Translations under genes and position numbers: made by a program
NCBI GenBank assembly: GCA_016222825.1
Contig: JACRQF010000013.1
Coordinates: 166,590 to 230,589, forward strand
DNA: 64,000 nt
Direction: 5' to 3'
Origin: Verrucomicrobiota bacterium
GTDB lineage: Bacteria > Verrucomicrobiota > Verrucomicrobiia > CAIQCK01
The notes under the pieces: model-generated
The model's input: the letters and a program-made list of their open reading frames with translations, nothing else
The model's database searches: none
What the model was told of the DNA's origin: nothing
Shown here: one piece after another, positions 49,651 through 59,981 of the stretch
How the letters are laid out: every line of letters starts with the position of its first letter
Position numbering within the stretch: the first letter of the stretch is position 1

Positions 49651-50922
49651 ATGATTCTCTACAATCTTTTCCCGCTGCTCGCCGGGCCGATGCCCCGGTG
49701 GAACGAACATCTCACCCGCGCCGCCGACATGGGCTTCGACTGGGTCTTCGTGAACCCGATTCAGCGGTTGGGCGAGTCGCGCAGCCTCTACTCCATCAGT
49801 GACTACTTCCGGGTCAATCCCGCGCTGCTGGACCCCGCCAGCGCCGCTTCCCCCGACGAACAGGTCCGCCAGATGACCGGGCAGGCGCATGACGCCGGGC
49901 TGAAGGTGATGATTGACCTCGTCATCAACCACTGCGCCATAGACTCGCCCATCACCCGCGAGCACCCGGATTGGTTCATGCGCGAGCCGGATGGGCGGAT
50001 TGCCAACTCCTCCTGCGTCCACAACAACGAGCGTGTCGTCTGGAAAGACCTCGCGCAGTTCAACCACCAGCACACGCCCGACAAGGAGGGCCTGTTCCGT
50101 TACTGCCAGCGCATCGTCGAGAACCTGCTCTCGCTCGGCTTCGACGGCTTCCGCTGCGACGCGGCGTATCAGATCCCGCATCATTTCTGGCAGCGACTCA
50201 TCCGCGAAACCCGGCAACGGCACCCGGGCGCCTGTTTCGTCGCCGAGACGCTCGGCTGCACCGCCGACCAGACCAAGGACACCGCGCGCGCCGGCTTCGA
50301 CTACGTCTTCAACAGCTCCAAGTGGTGGAACTATTGCGACTGGTGGCTCATCGAGCAATACAACCTCACCCGCGAGACGGCCGGCTCCATCAGCTTCCCG
50401 GAGAGCCACGACACCCCGCGCCTCATCGAGGAGGCCCACGGCAACATCAACGCCCTCAAACAGCGTTACCTCTTCTCCTCGCTCTGGTCCGCCGGCGTGA
50501 TGATGCCGATGGGCTTCGAGTTCGCCATGCACAAACCGCTGCACGTCATCCACACCACGCCCGCCGACTGGCAGCCCAACGGCGTGGACCTGCGCCCCTA
50601 CATCGCCAGCGTCAACGCCATCAAGAAAAACCATTCCGTCTTCCGCGAGGAGTGCCCCACCAACATCCTGCCCTGCAACAATCCCAACATCCTCCTCATG
50701 TGGAAGGCCTCGACCAAGCACAAGGACGAAGCGATTCTGATCCTCAACAAGGATGTCTGGAACCACCAGGAGTTTTACACCGACCACTTCCGCCACTTTA
50801 TCCAGGCCGGCGCCCCGCTGCGCGACGTGTCGCCGGAATACCCGCTCGAATACATCCACGAGCCGTTCCACTACGCCCTCCGCCCCGGCCAGGGCATCGT
50901 GCTCATGACCACGCGCAGTTGA
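49651..50922 (+). CDS. Alpha-amylase (GH13) family protein
   Basis: FDWVFVNPIQRLGESRSLYSISDYFRVNPALLDP; GLKVMIDLVINHCAIDSP; GFDGFRCDAAYQIP (nucleophile), ACFVAETLG (acid/base), SFPESHDTPR. Confidence 0.92.
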   Translation: MILYNLFPLLAGPMPRWNEHLTRAADMGFDWVFVNPIQRLGESRSLYSISDYFRVNPALLDPASAASPDEQVRQMTGQAHDAGLKVMIDLVINHCAIDSPITREHPDWFMREPDGRIANSSCVHNNERVVWKDLAQFNHQHTPDKEGLFRYCQRIVENLLSLGFDGFRCDAAYQIPHHFWQRLIRETRQRHPGACFVAETLGCTADQTKDTARAGFDYVFNSSKWWNYCDWWLIEQYNLTRETAGSISFPESHDTPRLIEEAHGNINALKQRYLFSSLWSAGVMMPMGFEFAMHKPLHVIHTTPADWQPNGVDLRPYIASVNAIKKNHSVFREECPTNILPCNNPNILLMWKASTKHKDEAILILNKDVWNHQEFYTDHFRHFIQAGAPLRDVSPEYPLEYIHEPFHYALRPGQGIVLMTTRS

Positions 50923-51130
50923 TAAACCGGCTTTTGATCAGGGAACAACGCAGGCATATCCAGCCGACGAACGACACCGTTGCCATCTTCTTGCGAGGCG
51001 GGCGCACTGTCGTTGCTTCCTTGCGGCATCAATCCGGTGAGCAGAAACGGTAGCCACCATAAACCAAACCTGACCCGGAAGAACCCCTGGGGTGAGGTTG
51101 ATTGTGCCGGTCAATGCGGTGCCGGGCGGC

Positions 51131-51289
51131 TCAAAAGAACGGATAGAGGAACGGCGCGAGCGCGGACGACTGGGCGAAGACAATCAGGCCGCCGATGACG
51201 ACCAGGATCACCAGCAGCGGGATCAGCCACCACTTCTTCTCCCGCATCGCAAACTGGACCAGTTCCTTGATCAAAGATTGTTTCGCCAT
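51131..51289 (-). CDS. DUF5989-like 52-aa membrane protein
   Basis: MAKQSLIKELVQFAMREKKWWLIPLLVILVVIGGLIVFAQSSALAPFLYPFF; downstream of a carbamoyltransferase gene. Confidence 0.82.
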   Translation of the reverse strand: MAKQSLIKELVQFAMREKKWWLIPLLVILVVIGGLIVFAQSSALAPFLYPFF

Positions 51290-51312
51290 GTTCTCTTCCT
51301 CCAGACGCCCGC

Positions 51313-53091
51313 TCAGTCCGCCGGCACCGCCGCCGGCGCGTGGCTCCACTCCAGGTTCACGCTCTCGCGCATGCCCTTCTCGAAGTCCACGTTCTGGTCC
51401 TTGTGGCGCAGCATGAAGCTGCCCATCACCAGCACGTCTATGCCCGTCTTCACGAAGGTGTTGTAGGCGTTCTCCGGCGTCGTCACGATCGGCTCGCCGC
51501 GCACGTTGAAGCTGGTGTTCAGGATCACCGGCACGCCGCAGGTCTCGCCCCAGCGCTTGATGAGATCGTAGTAAAGCGGCGCGATGTCCCGCTCGACGGT
51601 CTGCACGCGGCCGGTGCCGTCCTCGTGCGTGACCGCCGACAGTTTCGCCCGCCATTCCTGCCGCACCTGTGGCACCAGCAGCATGTAGGGCGAGTCGAAA
51701 CCTTCCGGCATCTCGAAGTAGAGGTGCGCCGCTTCCTTGAGCACGCTCGGCGCGAACGGCCGGAACCACTCGCGGAACTTCACCTTCGCGTTGATGATGT
51801 CCTTCATCTTCGGGTTGCCGGGATTCGCCAGAATGCTGCGGCTGCCGAGGGCGCGCGGCCCGAACTCCTGCCGGCCCTGGAACCAGCCGATGACCTTGTC
51901 ATCCGCAATCGCCTTCACGGTTTCTTCGAGCAACTGTTCGCGCGAGAGCTTCTCGTATTTCGCGCCAACGCGGTCGAGCGCGGCGGCGATTTCCTCGTCG
52001 CTGTATTCCGGCCCCCAGTAGGCGTGGCGCATCGTGAACTTGCGCGGCTGGTTCAGCACGCAGTTCCAGACCCAGAACGCCGCGCCGAGCGCGCCACCGT
52101 CGTCGCCCGCCGCGGGCTGGATGAAGATGTTCTTGAAGCCGCTCCCCTGCTTGAGGATTTTCCAGTTGGCGACGCTGTTGAGGCCGACGCCGCCGCCGAT
52201 GCAAAGGTCGTCGAAACCGTAGCGTTTGTGGACGGCGGTGGCCATGCCGACCATGATCTTCTCGACAACCGCCTGGCCGGAGCGCGCGATGTCGTAGTGG
52301 TATTTCGCCAGTTCCGTTTCGGGCTTGCGCGGCGGCTGGCCGAAGAGCCGCTCCCAACGGTTGAGCATCGTGCTCTCGCTCCAATGGTGCGCGTAGTAGT
52401 CCATGTTCAGCCGGAAGCTGCCGTCCGGCTTGATGTCCACCAGTTGCATGAACTGGTCCACATACTTCGGCTCGCCGTAGGGCGCCAGTCCCATGACCTT
52501 CCACTCGGCGTCGTTGACCTTGAAGCCCAAATACGCCGTCAACGCGCTGTAGAAGAGGCCGACCGAGTGGGGGAACTCGATCTTCTTCTCCAACACGAGC
52601 CGGTTGCCGTCGCCGTAGCCGATGCAGGTGCTGTCCCACTCGCCGACGCCGTCGGCCGTGATGATCGCCGCCTTCTCGAAAGGCGACACCAGGAACGCGC
52701 TGGCCGCGTGGCTGACATGGTGGCCGCAGAAGAGGATCTCCCTGTCCGTCTGGAGCTTCTTCTGGATGTAGGAACGGAGGCGAATCTTGTCCTTCATCCA
52801 AATCGGGATGGCCTTGAGGAACCCCTTGTAGCTGTGCGGCCAGGTGCCCAGCGCGCAGCTCAGGATGCGGTCGAACTTCACGAACGGTTTCTCGTAGAAG
52901 ACGATGTGGTCCACCTGCTCCAGCGTGATGCCCGCCTGCTTCAGACAGAACTGGATCGCCAGTTCGGGAAATTCCGAGTCGTGCTTGTTGCGGCTGAACC
53001 GCTCCTGTTCGCACGCCGCCACAAGCTGGCCGTCGCGGACCAGCGCCGCCGCCGCGTCGTGGTAGAAGAAGCTGAGGCCGAGGATGGTCAT
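51313..53091 (-). CDS. Carbamoyltransferase (NodU/CmcH family)
   Basis: MTILGLSFFYHDAAAALVRDGQLVAACEQERFSRNKHDSEFP; GVGLNSVANWKIL; GRQEFGPRALGSRSILANP; LNTSFNVRGEPIVTTPENAYNTFVKTGIDVLVMG. Confidence 0.96.
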   Translation of the reverse strand: MTILGLSFFYHDAAAALVRDGQLVAACEQERFSRNKHDSEFPELAIQFCLKQAGITLEQVDHIVFYEKPFVKFDRILSCALGTWPHSYKGFLKAIPIWMKDKIRLRSYIQKKLQTDREILFCGHHVSHAASAFLVSPFEKAAIITADGVGEWDSTCIGYGDGNRLVLEKKIEFPHSVGLFYSALTAYLGFKVNDAEWKVMGLAPYGEPKYVDQFMQLVDIKPDGSFRLNMDYYAHHWSESTMLNRWERLFGQPPRKPETELAKYHYDIARSGQAVVEKIMVGMATAVHKRYGFDDLCIGGGVGLNSVANWKILKQGSGFKNIFIQPAAGDDGGALGAAFWVWNCVLNQPRKFTMRHAYWGPEYSDEEIAAALDRVGAKYEKLSREQLLEETVKAIADDKVIGWFQGRQEFGPRALGSRSILANPGNPKMKDIINAKVKFREWFRPFAPSVLKEAAHLYFEMPEGFDSPYMLLVPQVRQEWRAKLSAVTHEDGTGRVQTVERDIAPLYYDLIKRWGETCGVPVILNTSFNVRGEPIVTTPENAYNTFVKTGIDVLVMGSFMLRHKDQNVDFEKGMRESVNLEWSHAPAAVPAD

Positions 53092-53097
53092 GGGAAA

Positions 53098-53397
53098 TCA
53101 GAACGGCCGGCCCGCGTCCTCGATCGAGTTCGATAGCGGTTTCACGTCTTCCCAATAGCTTGTGGCAGTCGGGTCGAGCTTTAGTCGCAACCGCTTCTTG
53201 CCGGAGATCAGCGCGAAGACGGGGATGATGAGAAAGTAAAGCAGCGTCAGCAGAAAGTTGGTCTGCCAGACGCCGAGCCTGTGGGCGATCTTCTTCCAGC
53301 CCTCCCAAATTTGCCGGAACGGCATGAACAGTCGCAGAACCAACACGAGGGCCGCCAGGGCGCCGAAGAAATAGAGAACGAACATCAGATGCTTCAA
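53098..53397 (-). CDS. Small membrane protein, SxtJ-like
   Basis: 99 aa with two TM stretches; WEGWKKIAHRLGVWQTNFLLTLLYFLIIPVFALISG; next to carbamoyltransferase. Confidence 0.7.
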   Translation of the reverse strand: MKHLMFVLYFFGALAALVLVLRLFMPFRQIWEGWKKIAHRLGVWQTNFLLTLLYFLIIPVFALISGKKRLRLKLDPTATSYWEDVKPLSNSIEDAGRPF

Positions 53398-53562
53398 GCC
53401 AGCAGCCCCCGTTTGGCTGTAGCGGCAATGTTCGGCCTCTTCATGCGCGCTGCGGTGTTCATGTGCTGCGGGAGGCTACACTTCCTCCCCAACGCCGCAC
53501 AAGTGATAAAGTGACGGAACGGCTGCCGTCTATTCTGACGGTCTCAGGTCAATCGAGCCGGC

Positions 53563-56022
53563 TCACTGTTTCCGATAGACTTTGCCCGCGCGATACAACG
53601 CAAGGCGGGCAAGAACTTGCTCGATGAGTCTCGCGTCGCCACTCGCTCGCGCCAGACGCGCAGCTTCCGCGGCAGCCGCGCAGGCTTCGGGAAACCGGCT
53701 GGCGGTCGCATAGGCTGCGGCGAGCACATCGAAAGCTTGCGCCGACACCGGGCCGGGCTGGCGGCAGAACGCTTCGGCGATTGAGATTGCCTCCGCCGCG
53801 TTGCGAACGTGATCGTCCCGGCTCGCGGCCAGCAGCGCCGCAAGCTCCAGCGCCACGACCGGGTCGCGCTCCGCCTGCACGGCCAGACGATAATGCCGCG
53901 CCGCCTCGCCGTCATCGCCTCGCGCCGCCGCGGCACGCGCCTGCGCCGCTTCCAATCGCAAAACGGCGTGCGTGTCCTGCGGATTCATCTGGAGCGCGCG
54001 GCGGAAATACTCCAGGGCTTCGCCGGGCTTGCCTTGTTTCTCCAACGAGATGCCAATGTTCATGCAGAGAATGGCGCTGGGTTCGATGGACAACGCCCGC
54101 TTGAACTCCACGACAGCGCCGGCGAAATCGTTGGTCTTGAACTTGACCATGCCGAGACCGTTGATCGCCGGCAGATGGTTCGGGTTCAGCCGGATGGCTT
54201 TGGAGAACTCCACCGCCGCCTCGCCGTATCTCTGCTGCAAGGTGAGGATCTCGCCCATGCCGCGGTGGATGTTCGGCGCGTCGCGCCAGCCCTTCGTGGC
54301 CTGCTGGAACTGCGCCATCGCCTCGTCGAGCCGGCCCAACCGTCCCAGCGCTTCGCCTAGATTCAGGCTCGTCTCGGCCGCAAACAGGCTGCCGGCTGGC
54401 ATCCGCGTCAGCAGCTTCTGCCATTCCGCCGCCGCGCCGGCGAATGCGCCGTGCTCCATCAGCAGGTTGGCAAAGTTGTCGCGCAACTGCCAGTCGTCCG
54501 GCGAGCGATTGATCGCTGTGTCGTAGGCCAGCCGCGCGCGGTCGAAGGCGTTCGTGAGCGTCGCGCGGAAACGCTCCAACTGTTCCGTCCGCCGCGCCTG
54601 CCGCTCGCGATGGTCGAACTGGTTCACGAACGGCGGGCGCGCTGTCATCGCGAGCATCGAGGCCGTCATCCGGGCTTCGTCCAGTTCCGTCAGCGCGAGC
54701 AACGCCGCGCACGCCGGCAACTCCGGCACGGCGGCGGCCGGCAGACTGCGCATCTGCGACCGGACGACCCGCGCCAGCAGGAAGTTGCCGCGCGGCCTCA
54801 GATGCGCGTGCTCGTAGAACAACGCGTCGCCGGGAATGCGACGCTCGCCCCGCTCGCTCTCCTCGAAAGCCTTTTCCGCATCCGCGAGATACACGCCCTC
54901 ATGTTCGCGGGCCACGGCTTCCTGCCGGATGATGTCGTTGATGCGGCTGTCGGCGCGGAACCGCAGCGCATCACAGTCGCGCGCCTGCGTGTAGAGGGCG
55001 CGGGCTTCATCAAGTTGCTGGAGCGACCGGTGGCAATCGGCCATGCGGAACAACAACTCCGCATGACGGCTGTCCATCTGTGCCGCTTCGCGGTATTTCC
55101 CGATCGCCGCGGCGTAACGGCCGGCGGACTGCTCCGCGACGCCAGCTTTGAAAAGCATCTCCCATCGGTTTGTGTCCGCACCAGAGAGGTTTGTGCGATG
55201 AGCCGAAGCGAAAGGCGGACTGTCGGCGAGGTTCGTCGCGACCGTGGCGATGATGACCTGCGCGCCGGCCGAGCGCGCCGCCTCGCGGATGTCGCGGAGG
55301 TTGGCGCGGAAGTTTTCGTAAACCGCCGCGAGCCGTGAATCGTCCGCCGGCACCTGCCGGTCCAAAAACATCTCCATGCCCTGCCACGCCGCGGCTTGTT
55401 CGCTCCGCCCCGCGAGCCGCCCGATGGCATCGTGCGCCCACTGGCCCGCGCGAAGCGACCGCAGCCACAGCCCCGCGCGGATGAGGCTGCGGTGCGGCGA
55501 CCCGCCGCCGAAGACCGTTCCCGGCCCGAACGGCCCGACCACTTCGTTGTTGCCCATGTAGATGACCACGAGGTCCGGCCGCAGTTGCCGGCAGTCCATC
55601 GCGATGAGGCGGATGGCGTGGGAGTTGATCGCGGTCATGGCGGCGTTCACCACCTCGAACCGTCGCTCCGGGTATTGCAGCCGCAGCATCGCCTCCAGCA
55701 TCCGGCCGAAATTGAAGGAAGCGTTGGGCGTTCCCTCCGCCGCCGACTCGCCCAGCACGACGATGCGGCAAACGCCGGTGGGTGTGACGGCGGGAACCTG
55801 GAACGCACAGGGCGTGGTGGCCAGCGGTTTGGGAAAGAAGCGCCAGCCGAAACGGTCGTTGCTCGCGAACTGGCCGCCGCAACGGATGAGGAAGCCGGTT
55901 TCGTATCCGTAGCCCGAAACCCGCAGCGCCGTCTCCAGCACGCCGACCGCAAGCAACGGCACCGCCACCATGAGCGCCAAGCGCCCCGCCCACAGCCGCG
56001 CGTTGACAGGTTCCCGGCTCAT
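53563..56022 (-). CDS. SGNH/GDSL hydrolase-like domain fused to TPR repeats
   Basis: N-terminal TM, CRIVVLGESAAEGTP...DLVVIYMGNNEVVGPFGPGTVF; C-terminal TPR (AVEFSKAIRLNPNHLPAINGLGMVKFKTNDFAGAVVEFKRALSIEP). Confidence 0.85.
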   Translation of the reverse strand: MSREPVNARLWAGRLALMVAVPLLAVGVLETALRVSGYGYETGFLIRCGGQFASNDRFGWRFFPKPLATTPCAFQVPAVTPTGVCRIVVLGESAAEGTPNASFNFGRMLEAMLRLQYPERRFEVVNAAMTAINSHAIRLIAMDCRQLRPDLVVIYMGNNEVVGPFGPGTVFGGGSPHRSLIRAGLWLRSLRAGQWAHDAIGRLAGRSEQAAAWQGMEMFLDRQVPADDSRLAAVYENFRANLRDIREAARSAGAQVIIATVATNLADSPPFASAHRTNLSGADTNRWEMLFKAGVAEQSAGRYAAAIGKYREAAQMDSRHAELLFRMADCHRSLQQLDEARALYTQARDCDALRFRADSRINDIIRQEAVAREHEGVYLADAEKAFEESERGERRIPGDALFYEHAHLRPRGNFLLARVVRSQMRSLPAAAVPELPACAALLALTELDEARMTASMLAMTARPPFVNQFDHRERQARRTEQLERFRATLTNAFDRARLAYDTAINRSPDDWQLRDNFANLLMEHGAFAGAAAEWQKLLTRMPAGSLFAAETSLNLGEALGRLGRLDEAMAQFQQATKGWRDAPNIHRGMGEILTLQQRYGEAAVEFSKAIRLNPNHLPAINGLGMVKFKTNDFAGAVVEFKRALSIEPSAILCMNIGISLEKQGKPGEALEYFRRALQMNPQDTHAVLRLEAAQARAAAARGDDGEAARHYRLAVQAERDPVVALELAALLAASRDDHVRNAAEAISIAEAFCRQPGPVSAQAFDVLAAAYATASRFPEACAAAAEAARLARASGDARLIEQVLARLALYRAGKVYRKQ

Positions 56023-56217
56023 CGAATCCGGGAGCGTCTTGCCGTCTGTGCGTGCCTCAACTTCATATCGTTGGCGTATCGGAGCAGCCGCATACGCGTT
56101 TCATGATACAGCGCGCGCCCCTTTGGAGTCGCCATGAAAATCCGCCTGCCCGTGGGCACTTGCTCTGACGAAACACGAACTCTCATGGCGCCGGCTGCTG
56201 CCGGCAAGCCCGTGCTC

Positions 56218-56316
56218 GTCTCCTGCGAAGCAAACAAGAAGGAATTCGGCCTGGCGCAATCAGAGTTGCTCTCACAACAAGGCGCAGGAGAATCCGGTCT
56301 TCTGCGCCTTTTGTGT
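56218..56316. repeat. ~100-bp intergenic direct repeat, copy 1
   Basis: cgtctcctgcgaagcaaacaagaaggaattcggcctggcgcaatcagag...aaggcgcaggagaatccggtcttctgcgccttttgtg; includes aaggcgcag/ctgcgcctt hairpin. Confidence 0.8.
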
Positions 56317-56670
56317 TGGTTCCGTAGCGTCCAGCGTCATGGAACGGCCCCGATGTTGCTCGCAGGGCGAGTCCAAAGGCTGCTTTGTAGCGGACGGCCC
56401 GAAACCGCCGTATGGTGGGATGGAGGTAGAGGTAGGGGCCGACGATGTGGCGGGCCGCCGCTACAAACGCGGAGCAGGATAGAACTTCCCGCGCGCAAAT
56501 TTCCAATGAACGCACCGTGTGTTAACTGGCTTCAGTTTCTCACCCCTTGTGCGTTCCTTCAATAAGGCTAGAACCTGAAACCAGCCTAGGGAATACCCCC
56601 ACTTCAATACCGGCCCATCAAGAACAGTGTGTTGTTGTCAAAGGCGGAGCTTCTCCGCTGAGCCAGTCTT

Positions 56671-56770
56671 CGTCTCCTGCGAAGCGGACAAAAAGGAACT
56701 CGGTCTGGCGCAATCAACCACTGACCATAACAAGGTGCAGGAGGCTCCGGTTTCTTGCGCCTCGTGTTGA
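56671..56770. repeat. ~100-bp intergenic direct repeat, copy 2 (diverged)
   Basis: cgtctcctgcgaagcggacaaaaaggaactcggtctggcgcaatcaacc...caaggtgcaggaggctccggtttcttgcgcctcgtgttg. Confidence 0.8.
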
Positions 56771-56797
56771 CGGTGAGCATGGCAAGAGACGTTCCAG

Positions 56798-58102
56798 TTG
56801 CGACGACGACTGTGTTTTTGCTCGCCCTCGGCGAACGGAGGGCGCATCTTCCGCCACGAGCTTATGGATACCGACCGCGCCAGTTCACTCAAACCGCGAA
56901 TGATTCGATCCTCCACGCGACGCACGTTCCTGAAACATGGCGCGCTGGCCGGCGCCGGCTTGTTGATGGCGGGAAACAGTTCCGCTGACGCGGGGCGGCG
57001 GTTCCCCTCCGAACGGCGTGAACTGCGCGACGAGAAGACCGGCGCGCGGCTCTGGCAGATGACGGCGGCGGAGGCGATGCAGCATCATTTCTATTTCACG
57101 AACCCGTCGTGGCCGGACGATCAGCGCGAACTTTACTTCGTCAGCTACCGCACCGGCTTTCCGAATCTCTTCACCGCGGCGGAAGCGACGGGCGAGATCA
57201 CGCAACTGACCGCGCGCGCGGACATCAATCCGTTCTCGCCGACGGTGACGCGCGACGGGCGGCGGCTCTACTTTTCCGCGCGCGACTGTGTGGTGGAGGT
57301 GGACCGCGAGACGTTGCGCGAGCGGGTGGTGGCGAAGTTCGACGGCGCGAAGCTCGGCAACTGTTCGCTCAACGCCGCCGGCACGCGCCTGGCCATCGGC
57401 GTGCGGTTGCCGAAATGCTGCCGGCTCGCGCTCGTCGAGCTGGCGTCGGGGCAGACGCGGTTCCTGGTGGAGAAGGCGGAGGTCGGCCATATCCAGTTCT
57501 GTCCGGCCGACGACAACATTCTGGAATACTCCGGCACGCCCGGCGCGCGCATCTGGACCATCCGCGCCGACGGCACGGGCGACCGCAACCTTTACCCGCA
57601 GCAGCCCGGCGAATGGATTGTCCACGAAAGCTGGCTCGGCGACGGCAGCGAAATCATCTTCACACACTGGCCGCGCGCGTTGCGGGCCATCAGCCGCGAT
57701 GGCTCGCGGGTGCGGACGATTGCGGCGTTCAACACATGGCACCAAAGCAGCGACCGCAGCGGACGGTGGATTGTGGGCGACACGAATCATCCCGACATCG
57801 GCCTGCAACTGGTCAACGCGCGCACCGGCGAGCGGCGCACGCTTTGCCATCCGCGCGCCACCAACCGCGGCACGCAGTGGAAGTTCACCGAGCCGGCGAA
57901 GGGCGCGGGCATTGACACGAGCATCATCCGCGGCGACCTGCCCGAACTCGACCGTCCGCCGCGTCCCGGCGATCCCGCCTCCGTCTATGGCCCGCAATGG
58001 AGCCACCCGCATCCGGCGTTCTCGCCCGACGGCCGCCGCGTGGCCTTCACCAGCGACCGCAATGGCTGGAGCCAGGTGTATGTGGTGGAATGTGAGCAAT
58101 GA
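56798..58102 (+). CDS. Tat-exported beta-propeller protein, oligogalacturonate lyase-like
   Basis: SSTRRTFLKHGALAGAGLLMAG (Tat signal); REKTGARLWQMT, HHFYFTNPSWPDDQRELYFVSYRTGFPNLFTAAEATGEITQLT; true start may be internal. Confidence 0.8.
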   Translation: MRRRLCFCSPSANGGRIFRHELMDTDRASSLKPRMIRSSTRRTFLKHGALAGAGLLMAGNSSADAGRRFPSERRELRDEKTGARLWQMTAAEAMQHHFYFTNPSWPDDQRELYFVSYRTGFPNLFTAAEATGEITQLTARADINPFSPTVTRDGRRLYFSARDCVVEVDRETLRERVVAKFDGAKLGNCSLNAAGTRLAIGVRLPKCCRLALVELASGQTRFLVEKAEVGHIQFCPADDNILEYSGTPGARIWTIRADGTGDRNLYPQQPGEWIVHESWLGDGSEIIFTHWPRALRAISRDGSRVRTIAAFNTWHQSSDRSGRWIVGDTNHPDIGLQLVNARTGERRTLCHPRATNRGTQWKFTEPAKGAGIDTSIIRGDLPELDRPPRPGDPASVYGPQWSHPHPAFSPDGRRVAFTSDRNGWSQVYVVECEQ

Positions 58103-58156
58103 GGGGCGCGTTTTTCTTCGTGCCCAGCCGCGGCGATTCGTGCTTAACTTTTCGTC

Positions 58157-58951
58157 ATGGAAGTCATCATTCAACCGACAGCGGAAAAGGCGGCGGAGCT
58201 TGTGGCGCGACTGATCGCGAAGCGTTTGCTGGAGAAGCCAACGTTGGTGCTCGGTCTGGCCACCGGCCGGACGATGGAGCAGGTTTACGGGTATCTGGCC
58301 GGGATGCACCAGCGCGAACGCTTGGACTTCTCGCTTTGCCGCACGTTTAACCTCGACGAGTATGTCGGCCTCGCGCCGGAGGATTCGCATTCCTACCGCT
58401 ACTACATGAATCAGCACTTGTTCAGCCGGGTCAACATTGACCGGCGGAACACGCATCTGCCGAACGGCGCGGCCCGCGACCTCGCGGCGGAATGCCGGCA
58501 TTACGAGGAGATGATCCACGATTGCGGCGGCATAGACGTGCAATTGCTCGGCATCGGCGCTGACGGCCACATTGGCTTTAACGAGCCGCTCTCGGCGTTG
58601 CGGTCGCGCACGCGGGAGAAGGCGCTCACGCCGGCGACGATCCGGCAGAACGCGGCGTTGTTTCGAGGCGGAGCGAAAGCTGTGCCGCGCCGCGCGCTGA
58701 CGATGGGCATCGGCACGATTCTGGACGCCTCCCACATCCTGACGCTGGTCACCGGCGCGGAGAAGGCGGCCATCCTAGCGAAAGCCGTTGAGGGGCCGAT
58801 CACCTCGATGGTCACGGCCTCAGCGTTGCAACTCCACCCGGACTGCAAGGTCATTGTGGACGAAGCGGCCGCGAAGCGGTTGCGGGGACGGGCTTACTAC
58901 CGCTGGATCTTCCAGAACGAGCCGGAGTGGCAGGAGTTTCTGCAGCGTTAA
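58157..58951 (+). CDS. nagB: Glucosamine-6-phosphate deaminase
   Basis: TLVLGLATGRTMEQVYGYLAGMHQRERLDFSLCRTFNLDEYVGLAPEDSHSYRYYMNQHLFSRVNI; QLLGIGADGHIGFNEPLSALRSRTREKAL. Confidence 0.95.
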   Translation: MEVIIQPTAEKAAELVARLIAKRLLEKPTLVLGLATGRTMEQVYGYLAGMHQRERLDFSLCRTFNLDEYVGLAPEDSHSYRYYMNQHLFSRVNIDRRNTHLPNGAARDLAAECRHYEEMIHDCGGIDVQLLGIGADGHIGFNEPLSALRSRTREKALTPATIRQNAALFRGGAKAVPRRALTMGIGTILDASHILTLVTGAEKAAILAKAVEGPITSMVTASALQLHPDCKVIVDEAAAKRLRGRAYYRWIFQNEPEWQEFLQR

Positions 58952-59065
58952 CGGGCTGTTACGCGTCCGGCTTTTCCCTTGTCGCCAAGATTAGCTGTTG
59001 ACGAATGGCGTCGTCTGTATTATTAGAAAATCTAATGCGGCATAGCCGCTGTATTAGAAATAGTA

Positions 59066-59971
59066 ATGCAAATAGATGCCCTGAAGATTTATTGCGACGT
59101 GGTCCGGTTCCGCAGCTTCTCGCGAGGCGCGGAGGCGAGCGGCGTGTTGCAGGCGACGGCCAGCCAGACGGTTCACCGGCTGGAGGAGCATCTTGGCGTG
59201 ACGCTGATTGACCGTTCGTGCCGGCCTTGGGAGCTGACGGCGGAGGGCAAGGTGTTTTACGACGGCAGCCGCGAGATCGTGGAGCGCTATCATGAGGTGG
59301 AGGCGGCTGTGCGCGGGACGCGCGCGGCGGTGGATTCCGTCATCCGCGTGGCGGCCATCTACTCGGTCAACCTGCGCGACATGAGCCAGTGCGTGCAACG
59401 GTTCAGCAAGCTGCGCCCGCAGGCGCGGGTGGAGATCGAATACTTGCACCCGGAGCGGGTGTGCGAGCGCGTGCTGAATGACGAGGTGAATCTCGGCATC
59501 ATTTCGTTTCCGCAGGGGCGGCCAGGCTTGGCGGTGATTCCCTGGCGCGAGGAGCCGATGGTGGTGGCGTGCCAGCCGCGGCATCCGCTGGCGAAGCAGA
59601 AGACGGTGACGTTTGAACAACTCGCCGGCGAGCCCTATGTCGGTTTCGACGCCGAACTGGTGGTTGGGAAGAAGGTTGAGCGCCATCTGAGGAGCCGCGG
59701 CGCGGACGTGAAGCCGGTGTTGCGGTTTGACAACATCGAGGCGATCAAGCGCGCGGTGGAGGCCGGATCGGGCGTGTCCGTGCTGCCGCTGCCCAGCGTG
59801 GAGCACGAGTTGCGGCTGGGCACGCTGGCAGCGGTGCCGTTTGCCAAACACCCGTTTGTGCGGCCGCTGGGCATCGTCTATCGTCGCGGGCGGAAACTTT
59901 ACGCGAACACCGAGGCTTTTATTGAAGTGTTGAGAAATGGGAATGGAAGCGCAGCAGCGAAGAAAGGTTGA
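59066..59971 (+). CDS. LysR-family transcriptional regulator
   Basis: [75 protein letters not shown]; ends 10 bp before gltB ATG. Confidence 0.93.
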   Translation: MQIDALKIYCDVVRFRSFSRGAEASGVLQATASQTVHRLEEHLGVTLIDRSCRPWELTAEGKVFYDGSREIVERYHEVEAAVRGTRAAVDSVIRVAAIYSVNLRDMSQCVQRFSKLRPQARVEIEYLHPERVCERVLNDEVNLGIISFPQGRPGLAVIPWREEPMVVACQPRHPLAKQKTVTFEQLAGEPYVGFDAELVVGKKVERHLRSRGADVKPVLRFDNIEAIKRAVEAGSGVSVLPLPSVEHELRLGTLAAVPFAKHPFVRPLGIVYRRGRKLYANTEAFIEVLRNGNGSAAAKKG

Positions 59972-59981
59972 AGCACAGAAC

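Noticed and set aside
51340-53136. 598-aa plus-strand ORF
   Set aside because: Antisense shadow of the carbamoyltransferase gene.
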